A program made the position numbers and the translations under genes. DNA of 39,869 nucleotides from Alphaproteobacteria bacterium. Its GTDB lineage: Bacteria; Pseudomonadota; Alphaproteobacteria; CAAGCB01; CAG-977. The notes below the pieces were generated by a model. That model saw only the letters and a program-made list of their open reading frames with translations. It was not told the origin of the DNA and searched no databases. The stretch spans positions 1 to 39,869 of the forward strand of contig CAAGCB010000031.1 of NCBI GenBank assembly GCA_900768185.1, in the 5' to 3' direction. Below are positions 1 to 5,511 of this stretch, piece after piece; the stretch's first letter is position 1, and every line of letters begins with the position of its first letter.

Positions 1-118
1 CCGTTCAATCAGAGTCTAAAAATAAGTGTCAAATTCGGTTTTAAGAACCCTTTAAAATCGGCAATCCGCTGGTCTAAAAATGATTGTCAAAAAGTCTAAA
101 AATAAATGTCGCGCAACA
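1..118. mobile_element. Putative end of an IS21-type insertion element (continues off left edge)
   Basis: The first 110 bases hold three copies of a 17-bp repeat of form GTCTAAAAATnAnTGTC (14-30, 72-88, 94-110), and the segment could end in CA at 117-118. IS21-family elements are known to end in TG...CA and to carry several short repeated transposase-binding sites near each tip, which this resembles. No istA or istB gene is visible because the body would lie left of the window. The boundary at 118 is inferred, and the repeats could instead be operators of the downstream gene. Confidence 0.35.
14..110. repeat. Three direct copies of a 17-bp AT-rich repeat
   Basis: Copies lie at 14-30, 72-88 and 94-110 and read GTCTAAAAATAAGTGTC, GTCTAAAAATGATTGTC and GTCTAAAAATAAATGTC. 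Only three positions vary. Start-to-start spacing is 58 and 22 bases, the latter close to two helical turns. They are non-coding: a TTG-initiated open frame runs through copy 3, but the signal peptide downstream shows the true start lies after the repeats. Confidence 0.85.
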
Positions 119-122
119 GAAT

Positions 123-731
123 ATGAAAAAATTTTTAACATTGATTGCGGTTATCGGAGCGATGACCGCCCCCGCCAAAGCGCAGGAACAAACCGCGCCG
201 TCCGGCGTTCAACCGTTTATCGGTTTGGAAATCGCCAAGGATAGCGTCGGTCTGGCGGAATATTTGGACGGGAAAGTAGCCGACGAAGCGAATTCTTTTT
301 CCGCATCACTTGGTTTTAGAACAAAAAGCAAAACTCCCGTCGGATTAAGTGTGTTCTATCAACAATCATCGGAAGAAGACACTCCCGTTTATTTATTAGC
401 AACAGGAGAACCAGGAACAACAACAGCAAAATTCAACGCGTTCGGTTTTGACGGAACGTTTTATGCTCCACTGACGGAACGCTTGTATTTGACGGGAAGT
501 TTCGGTCTGGGATTTTATACTTTTGACATCAGTGATACATGGGGAATGACAAATTCAAGTGCGGATTTTACAGGAGTTCGTTTTGGCTTTGGACTTGAAT
601 ACCAAATCGCCGAAAAATTCGCCGTCAACGCGGGTTTCCGTTATGTAGGGCTAATCAATAACGATGACAACAGTTACGATTCGGTTGAAAACTTGAAAGA
701 AGCGACAATCGGCGTCAAACTTTATTTCTAA
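123..731 (+). CDS. Outer-membrane beta-barrel protein
   Basis: A 202-residue secreted protein. It opens with a signal peptide (MKKFLTLIAVIGAMTAPAKA, then Gln), so the start is ATG at 123; an in-frame upstream TTG would add repeat-derived residues before the signal and is rejected. The mature part has alternating hydrophobic and polar strands rich in Gly, Phe and Tyr, ends in an aromatic residue (VKLYF), and contains segments such as FGFGLEYQIAEKFAVNAGFRYVG. This is the pattern of small OmpA/OmpW-like or porin-like eight-strand barrels with a C-terminal Phe recognised by the BAM complex. There is no clear Shine-Dalgarno sequence before 123. The gene is visibly AT-richer than its neighbours and begins only five bases after a putative insertion-element end. 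It is followed by a strong terminator. The specific role is unknown. Confidence 0.75.
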   Translation: MKKFLTLIAVIGAMTAPAKAQEQTAPSGVQPFIGLEIAKDSVGLAEYLDGKVADEANSFSASLGFRTKSKTPVGLSVFYQQSSEEDTPVYLLATGEPGTTTAKFNAFGFDGTFYAPLTERLYLTGSFGLGFYTFDISDTWGMTNSSADFTGVRFGFGLEYQIAEKFAVNAGFRYVGLINNDDNSYDSVENLKEATIGVKLYF

Positions 732-740
732 TCGCGTCAA

Positions 741-767
741 AGCCCGCTTTTTTCAAGCGGGCTTTTT
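741..767 (+). terminator. Rho-independent terminator of the beta-barrel gene
   Basis: A perfect 9-bp stem, AGCCCGCTT (741-749) with AAGCGGGCT (755-763), a 5-base loop, then a T run to 767. It starts ten bases after the stop codon. Confidence 0.9.
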
Positions 768-771
768 AACG

Positions 772-818
772 GAATCACGTTTTTCAACATCAAACAGGCT
801 GTTTGAATCACGTTTTTC
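772..818. repeat. Direct repeat flanking a small palindrome
   Basis: The 14-mer GAATCACGTTTTTC occurs at 772-785 and again at 805-818. Between them lies an inverted repeat TCAAACA-GGC-TGTTTGA (790-806). The function is unknown. It could be a decayed repetitive extragenic element, or a hairpin whose trailing T run (813-817) gives a weak second terminator. Confidence 0.6.
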
Positions 819-865
819 TAAAAAATCACCCCGAAAACTCTTTGATTTTCAGCAAATCGTCCTTT

Positions 866-890
866 AAGCCCGCTTTTTTAAGCGGGGTTT
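866..890 (+). terminator. Imperfect second terminator-like hairpin
   Basis: AAGCCCGCTT (866-875), loop TTTT, then AAGCGGGGTTT (880-890). It is nearly the same stem as the terminator at 741-767, with one mismatch and a shorter T run, so it looks like a diverged duplicate. Confidence 0.45.
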
Positions 891-951
891 CGGGGGAAAT
901 GCGGCTTTGCGCGTGATATCGGAACGCGGTTGAAAAGCTGAAAACCGCAAT

Positions 952-990
952 AAAAAAACAACCGTCCGATTTTGTGGGCGGTTGTTTTTC
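952..990 (-). terminator. Terminator of the PLP-enzyme gene
   Basis: The stem ACAACCGTCC (958-967) pairs with GGGCGGTTGT (976-985) through one G-T pair. It is flanked by an A run on the left and a T run on the right, so it can act in both directions. It lies 19 bases past the stop of the minus-strand gene ending at 1009. Confidence 0.8.
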
Positions 991-1008
991 ATGAAAATAA
1001 TTTTGCGG

Positions 1009-2529
1009 TCAGTCCGCCAGTTTCGACAGGTCGTCTTCGGCGGTCAGCGTGATGATTTTGTCCGAAAGCGCGGGCAGGTCGCATTTCAATTCGCGCGCGC
1101 CCGTGAACAGGATTCCGCACCGTTCGCCCTGCTGAACCAGTTTGTTTCCAATCAAACGACGCAGACCCGCCAGACCGGCACTGCCTGCCATTGACGTGTC
1201 GACGTTCGTGTGTTCGCGCGCCAGTTCGTTGGCTTTTACCAATTCTTCCGCGTCGACAATCAGGGGCAGACCGCCCGAAACAATCATGCCGCGCACGACT
1301 TCCAGTCCGTCATAGGGCGTCGCGGCGTCAACGTCCCGCGCGTCCGCCCGAGGCTTGAAATAGTCGTCGCGGCGTTCGCCGACTTTGACGAATACGGCGT
1401 CCAAATCTTCCTGAATCTTGGGATACATTTCGGCAATCAAACCGGCGGTCATCTTTATTTGCCCCAAGTTGTTTTCCAGCAGAACCTTGGCGTCAAAGTC
1501 GCCCTCTAACAGCATGGCGAGTTCGGGGGGCAGAGTCACGACCCCGTCGCGCCCCAGTTCGCGCAACACCAGAAAATAGCTTTGCGCCAGCGGATAGCAT
1601 TCCGCCGTTTGGCAGGTGTAGAGCCGCGGCAATTTACGAATGATATCCAGCCGTTTAAACAAGGCGTTGGCGGACGACACCGCGTTCGCCAGTCCGCCGC
1701 CGCCGACCTGCACGACTTGCACGTCCAACGGCGCGTCGATCATGTATTGATTGAACAGAAATTCGTATTCCAGCGTTTCGGCGCCCTCTACCGCCGACCA
1801 GATGTCGCGTCCGTAGGGCGAAAACGGCGTCCAGCCGAATTTTTTCAAGGATTCTTCGTACCGCGCGCGGCAATCGGCGATGTCGCCCGCGACTTTCACG
1901 ACGGTCGCGCCGAAGTTGGTCAAGGCGGAAACGACGCTTTCGCACACGTTTTGCGTCGCAAACGCGTACAATCGGTATCCCGCGGCGGCGGCGACGACCG
2001 CTGCCGCCGTCATCGCGTTGCCGCCCGCGCAAACAGCCAGCGTTTTCTTTTCATCGGGATCGTCGGACAGTTCGCGCAGGGTTTCCAAATGCATGATTGT
2101 TCCCGCCAAGTGGCGCGATTTGTGGGATCCCGCCAGTTGCAGGGTTTCGTTTTTCACGAACAGCGATCCTTTGGGCAGATCGATCGCCTGCGCCAGATCG
2201 TCGGCGGCGATTTCGGGGGTGCGGATAAAACCGCGTCCCGTCAGGCGTTCGCAGGCGTTTGACAGCGCCAAGACGCGTTCAACCCACCACGTCGCCTTGC
2301 CGTGCGCGTTCGCCAGCTGATAGCTTGCCATAAATTCGCGAAAAACGCTGAACGACAGTTTGTTGTCATTCCAGCGTTTTGTCAAAGTCGTCGGGAACAC
2401 GCGCGCCAATTCCGAAGTATTGTCCCGTTTTATCAGCGGGTGGACACCGTTCTTGCCGCTTTCGGGGCAAAAAAGCGCGTCCGTTTCCAAGGGGTATTCT
2501 TTGTCGCAAATCGGACAATACAGTTCCAT
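1009..2529 (-). CDS. Threonine synthase-like PLP-dependent enzyme
   Basis: A 506-residue fold-type II PLP enzyme of the tryptophan synthase beta superfamily. The N-terminus carries a small zinc-ribbon-like segment (CPICDKEYP, then CPESG; Cys5, Cys8, Cys21), as many bacterial threonine synthases do. The likely PLP Lys is Lys137 in GSHKSRH, followed by an Ala/Gly-rich segment around CAGGNAMTAAAVVAAAAG and the phosphate-binding glycine loop VGGGGLANAV. The usual threonine synthase motif is S-F-K-D-R, so the S-H-K-S-R context is unusual and leaves the substrate open: threonine synthase, a deaminating dehydratase, or a related lyase. It starts at ATG 2529 after a purine-rich GGATTTTGGGAA, stands alone downstream of flbT, and has its own terminator. 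Confidence 0.75.
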   Translation of the reverse strand: MELYCPICDKEYPLETDALFCPESGKNGVHPLIKRDNTSELARVFPTTLTKRWNDNKLSFSVFREFMASYQLANAHGKATWWVERVLALSNACERLTGRGFIRTPEIAADDLAQAIDLPKGSLFVKNETLQLAGSHKSRHLAGTIMHLETLRELSDDPDEKKTLAVCAGGNAMTAAAVVAAAAGYRLYAFATQNVCESVVSALTNFGATVVKVAGDIADCRARYEESLKKFGWTPFSPYGRDIWSAVEGAETLEYEFLFNQYMIDAPLDVQVVQVGGGGLANAVSSANALFKRLDIIRKLPRLYTCQTAECYPLAQSYFLVLRELGRDGVVTLPPELAMLLEGDFDAKVLLENNLGQIKMTAGLIAEMYPKIQEDLDAVFVKVGERRDDYFKPRADARDVDAATPYDGLEVVRGMIVSGGLPLIVDAEELVKANELAREHTNVDTSMAGSAGLAGLRRLIGNKLVQQGERCGILFTGARELKCDLPALSDKIITLTAEDDLSKLAD

Positions 2530-2621
2530 TTCCCAAAATCCTTGCGTCTGTCAATACGTTTTCGGTTTCACACTATACCGATCTTCGGCGGAATATAAAG
2601 CTTTTTTTATTTTTTTCCGTT

Positions 2622-2652
2622 TAAAAAGGGGACGGAAAAGGTTTCCCGTCCC
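2622..2652 (-). terminator. Terminator of the flagellin-flbT transcript
   Basis: Read on the minus strand, GGGACGG (2652-2646) pairs with CCGTCCC (2635-2629) around a short loop and is followed by a T run (2627-2623). It lies just past the flbT stop and separates flbT from the PLP-enzyme gene. Confidence 0.8.
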
Positions 2653-2673
2653 GTCCGAAACGGTTTTTCGCGG

Positions 2674-3066
2674 TCATTCCCCGCGCGCCGCAGCCAGCAT
2701 TTCGGCTTCGCGTTCGATGATCGGCATCATGCGTTTCAGCGCGGCGTAGTAATCCCCGCCCAGAATGTCCCTGTTCAGTTCGTCGATCGCGGGGGTAAAG
2801 CTGGGCGCCGCCTGCAAAATTTCCTTGATGCGGGCGAAGTATTCCGGGTGCAGTATCGTCGGATCCTTTGCCAGATACATTTCCTGCAAAACGTAATAGA
2901 CTTTTTTGCACGGCGTGTCGGCTTCCCTTTCCGTCAGAACGTATTTTTCGCGCAAAATGGGGACATTGCCTTCGATAAACAGTTTGGCGCGGTCTTTGTC
3001 GTTCGTGATCAGGGCGTTGCCGACAATCAGGCGTTCCCCGGGTTTCAATTCGATTTTCAACGGCAT
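2674..3066 (-). CDS. flbT: Flagellin regulator FlbT
   Basis: A 130-residue protein matching FlbT throughout. It starts MPLKIELKPGERLIVGNALI, has the basic LFIEGNVPILREKYVL segment, and continues with VYYVLQEMYLA and a helical C-terminus. In Caulobacter FlbT acts after transcription, binding the 5' leader of flagellin mRNA and lowering its stability or translation; in some relatives it is needed for flagellin synthesis. The length is normal for the family. The gene begins 12 bases after the flagellin stop with a good ribosome site (AAGGAAAA), so the two are almost surely co-transcribed and FlbT can feed back on its own mRNA. FlaF, its usual neighbour and antagonist, is not present here. Confidence 0.92.
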   Translation of the reverse strand: MPLKIELKPGERLIVGNALITNDKDRAKLFIEGNVPILREKYVLTEREADTPCKKVYYVLQEMYLAKDPTILHPEYFARIKEILQAAPSFTPAIDELNRDILGGDYYAALKRMMPIIEREAEMLAAARGE

Positions 3067-3078
3067 GCGTTTTTCCTT

Positions 3079-4518
3079 TTAAAAGAGTGACAAGACGCTT
3101 GATTCGGCTTCAAGCGTAATGCTGATGACATTGTTGACCAATTCGGTTTGCGTCCGGATCGCCAATAATCGGGCGGAAACTTCGTTTAAATCCGCGCCGG
3201 TCAGCGTTTCCGCGCCGGTTTGACAGGTGTCGGACAACGCTTCCAGATAAGATTCGCGCGACGACACCATCGCCAAAGCGCGATCAAAGCGCGCCGCCGT
3301 TTTGTTCAGTTTGTAGACCGCCTGCTGCACGGCGTCGAAAGCGTTTTGAATGTCGTTCCTGTTTTCCCAACCGTCGGTCGCGGTCGGCAATCCCAGCGAT
3401 TCGGAATCCAGTTTTTCGCCCTTGACGGTGCGCATCGTCGATCCTTTTTCGTCAAAAATCGCGCTGATGCTGTCGCCTTCCAACAGATTCAGTCCGTTGT
3501 AGGCGCCGTCTTTGACCAGAGAATCGATTTGGCGCAACAGTTCGTTGTATTGATCGGCGTAGCTTTTCAGCGTGTGGCTGCCGCCGTCGTCGACGCCGGC
3601 GAAACCGAACGATCTCGCCGTTTTGCCCGTCACGTCGGCGATAGCCAGATCTTCTCCGTAAATCATGGATATCTGCAACCGTCCCGTTTTGTCCAAAGCG
3701 GCGGACAAACCTTCGTCAAGGTCGGACAAAACGTGCGAAAAATGCTGAACCGTCCAGTCGCCGTCGATTTTAATCTTGTGCGTCGTCGACAAGTCGAAGC
3801 CGAATTTTTCCGACCACGCGTCCCCGTCCAAAATCACGGCGCCGCGGTCGGTTGTTCCGATGGTCAGCTTGCCGTCCAGAATTTCATAAGTGAACGTGTC
3901 GATGCCGAACTGTTCTTTGATCTGTCCGAAAAAATCGGTTACGGTCATGTTTTCGTCAACGGCTTTCAGCGTCGCCCAGTCGTTGTCGCCGATTTTGATT
4001 TTATACTCTTCGCCTTTGGTGATGCCCAAATCCTTTAAGGTTGTTTCCTTTGTCATCAGGATTTCGGATTCCGTTTTGTCGGCGTCCCCCGTGCGAATGA
4101 TGATTTCGTCGCCCGTTTTCACGTCGGGCAGGTCGGACAGTTTGGTCGAATCCTTGACGACCAGATTCTTGCCCGTCAAAGAGGACAGGTAGTTGCGTCC
4201 GTCCAAAGCGGAATTGGCGGCGGCTTTGGCTTGCGCCAGAAAATCGTTCAGCGAGTCGATTGAATTTGATGTCGATTTCAGCGTTGAAATGATGTTTGAC
4301 AGTCCGTCCATCACGTCGGTCAGTCCCTGCGCGCGTTCGCTCAGCCGCTTGTCTTTGAAGTACAAAATCGAATTGTCGCAGGATTCGTTGATTTTTTTGC
4401 CCGTCGACAAAGCCACGGTGTTTTTGTTATGCGCCTCCGACAACGATTTCGATTGTGCCAAGGACGACGAAATCGCTTTGGACATCGGAATCGACAGATT
4501 GTAGGGCATTGTTTTCAT
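3079..4518 (-). CDS. Flagellin
   Basis: A 479-residue flagellin, the filament subunit exported by the flagellar type III apparatus. The conserved N-terminal D0/D1 helices (about residues 1-100) include STGKKINESCDNSILYF and the run from LSERAQGL to IDSLNDFLAQAKAAANSAL; the C-terminal D1/D0 region (about 335-479) ends in AESSVLSLF. The middle is an inserted beta-rich region with repeats resembling the flagellin IN motif (for example LSDLPDVKTGDEIIIRTG and DGKLTIGTTDRGAV). The start ATG at 4518 was chosen because CGGAGA sits seven bases upstream; an in-frame ATG 12 codons earlier lacks such a site. The gene is followed by flbT. No other flagellar gene is in the window, so this is a detached filament locus. 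Confidence 0.9.
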   Translation of the reverse strand: MKTMPYNLSIPMSKAISSSLAQSKSLSEAHNKNTVALSTGKKINESCDNSILYFKDKRLSERAQGLTDVMDGLSNIISTLKSTSNSIDSLNDFLAQAKAAANSALDGRNYLSSLTGKNLVVKDSTKLSDLPDVKTGDEIIIRTGDADKTESEILMTKETTLKDLGITKGEEYKIKIGDNDWATLKAVDENMTVTDFFGQIKEQFGIDTFTYEILDGKLTIGTTDRGAVILDGDAWSEKFGFDLSTTHKIKIDGDWTVQHFSHVLSDLDEGLSAALDKTGRLQISMIYGEDLAIADVTGKTARSFGFAGVDDGGSHTLKSYADQYNELLRQIDSLVKDGAYNGLNLLEGDSISAIFDEKGSTMRTVKGEKLDSESLGLPTATDGWENRNDIQNAFDAVQQAVYKLNKTAARFDRALAMVSSRESYLEALSDTCQTGAETLTGADLNEVSARLLAIRTQTELVNNVISITLEAESSVLSLF

Positions 4519-4519
4519 G

Positions 4520-4538
4520 ACGGTTCTCCGTTCCGGAA
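4520..4538 (-). promoter_or_regulatory. Leader hairpin enclosing the flagellin ribosome site
   Basis: In the mRNA sense the bases just before the start read ACGG-AGAA-CCGT (4531-4520), a 4-bp stem whose 5' arm and loop contain the Shine-Dalgarno GGAG. A palindrome TTCCGGAA (4538-4531) lies immediately upstream. FlbT is known in Caulobacter to act on the flagellin leader, so this small structure is a candidate target by analogy. The stem is short and may be chance. Confidence 0.35.
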
Positions 4539-4556
4539 AGCTGTTTGATTTCAATT

Positions 4557-4565
4557 AATATAACA
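4557..4565 (-). promoter_or_regulatory. Extended -10 promoter candidate for flagellin
   Basis: On the minus strand TG-T-TATATT (4565-4557) forms an extended -10 element about 40 bases before the flagellin start. The -35 region is poor (TTCCCG at 17-bp spacing). No sigma-54 GG-N10-GC pattern was found in this interval. Confidence 0.4.
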
Positions 4566-4586
4566 CGGAAAAACGGTTGCGGGAAC

Positions 4587-4601
4587 AGGCAATATTTGCC
4601 T
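4587..4601 (-). repeat. Small palindrome at the end of the transglutaminase gene
   Basis: A perfect inverted repeat AGGCAA-TAT-TTGCCT that includes part of the transglutaminase stop codon. It may be a weak stem between the two transcripts or an operator for the flagellin promoter just downstream. It lacks a T run, so it is not a convincing terminator. Confidence 0.35.
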
Positions 4602-5511
4602 ACTTCGCCGTGTCGGGATTCATCAGGCGAACCGCGACGTCAACCGATATGGTGTGCAGTCCGCCGCCTGTCATGACGCCTTTGACGGGGGACATGTCGT
4701 CGAAATCGCGTCCCCAGCCGACGGTCAGGTGTTCGTGATGCAGGTAAATGTTGTTCGTCGGATCCAGATCCACCCAGCCGAATGACGGCACATACACCGA
4801 AAACCACGCATGCGACGCGTCGCCCCCGATCATTTCTATTTCGCCCGTTTGTTCCGCGCTCGCCGAACGGCGGGTGCGGATATAGCCGCTGACATAGCGC
4901 GCGGCGACGCCGAAAGAACGCAGGCACGCGATGGCGACGTGCGCGAAATCCTGACACACGCCGCGTTTCATTTTCAGGGTTTCCCGAATGGGCGTGGCGA
5001 TGCTGGTCGCCGACGGGTCGTAGGTGAAATCCGCGTAGATGCGGCGCATGATTTCTTCCGCCGCCGCCAGCACGGGGCGGTTCGGGGTAAAGCTTTTCGC
5101 CGCGTAGGCTTTCGCTTCGGGGGAACGGGGGACGAACAGGGACGGGGCGGTCATCTGCGCCGCCTGCGCCAGCTCCGGTGTCGTCGGCGCCGCCAAAAGG
5201 GCGCGCGTTTCCTCCCATGTCGGGGTGGCGTCGGGGGCGGGATAGACGGGCGGCGTGATGTCGACGGTGAAATCTGACGTGATTGTCATTTCGCGATGCG
5301 GCGTTTCGTCGATTAAAAACGTCGCCGTGTTTCCGAACGCGTCGGTGATGTCTTGCCGGAAAGACGGATCGGGCGTCATGACGACGCCGGATTGCACGAC
5401 GCGCTGGTAAGGGGTCGCGCGGGGTTTCAGGCGCGCCAGATGATGCGACAGCGTGACGGGGACGCTGTATCCGTACACGGTTTTATGGCGCGCGCGGTAA
5501 AGATATGTCAT
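4600..5511 (-). CDS. Transglutaminase-like cysteine peptidase-fold protein
   Basis: A 303-residue protein of the bacterial transglutaminase-like family (COG1305 type). It has the family's N-terminal beta domain (LYRARHKTVYGYSVPV, then TDAFGN) and the transglutaminase core with the triad Cys176 (RGVCQDFAH), His224 (DASHAWFSVY) and Asp240 (WVDLDPTNN). There is no signal peptide, so it acts in the cytoplasm. Its ATG overlaps the stop of the upstream ATP-grasp/Alpha-E gene as ATGA, so the two are translationally coupled. Comparative work on such clusters predicts that the ATP-grasp and Alpha-E partners make a peptide or peptide tag and the transglutaminase-fold protein cleaves or transfers it. 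The actual substrate is unknown. Confidence 0.88.
   Translation of the reverse strand: MTYLYRARHKTVYGYSVPVTLSHHLARLKPRATPYQRVVQSGVVMTPDPSFRQDITDAFGNTATFLIDETPHREMTITSDFTVDITPPVYPAPDATPTWEETRALLAAPTTPELAQAAQMTAPSLFVPRSPEAKAYAAKSFTPNRPVLAAAEEIMRRIYADFTYDPSATSIATPIRETLKMKRGVCQDFAHVAIACLRSFGVAARYVSGYIRTRRSASAEQTGEIEMIGGDASHAWFSVYVPSFGWVDLDPTNNIYLHHEHLTVGWGRDFDDMSPVKGVMTGGGLHTISVDVAVRLMNPDTAK

Noticed and set aside
84..122. Upstream TTG start for the beta-barrel gene
   Set aside because: It translates repeat DNA and would put 13 extra residues in front of a normal signal peptide.
4519..4599. A sigma-54 promoter for flagellin
   Set aside because: The GGC...TTGC-like sequence has only eight bases between GG and GC instead of ten; it is part of the palindrome at 4587-4601.
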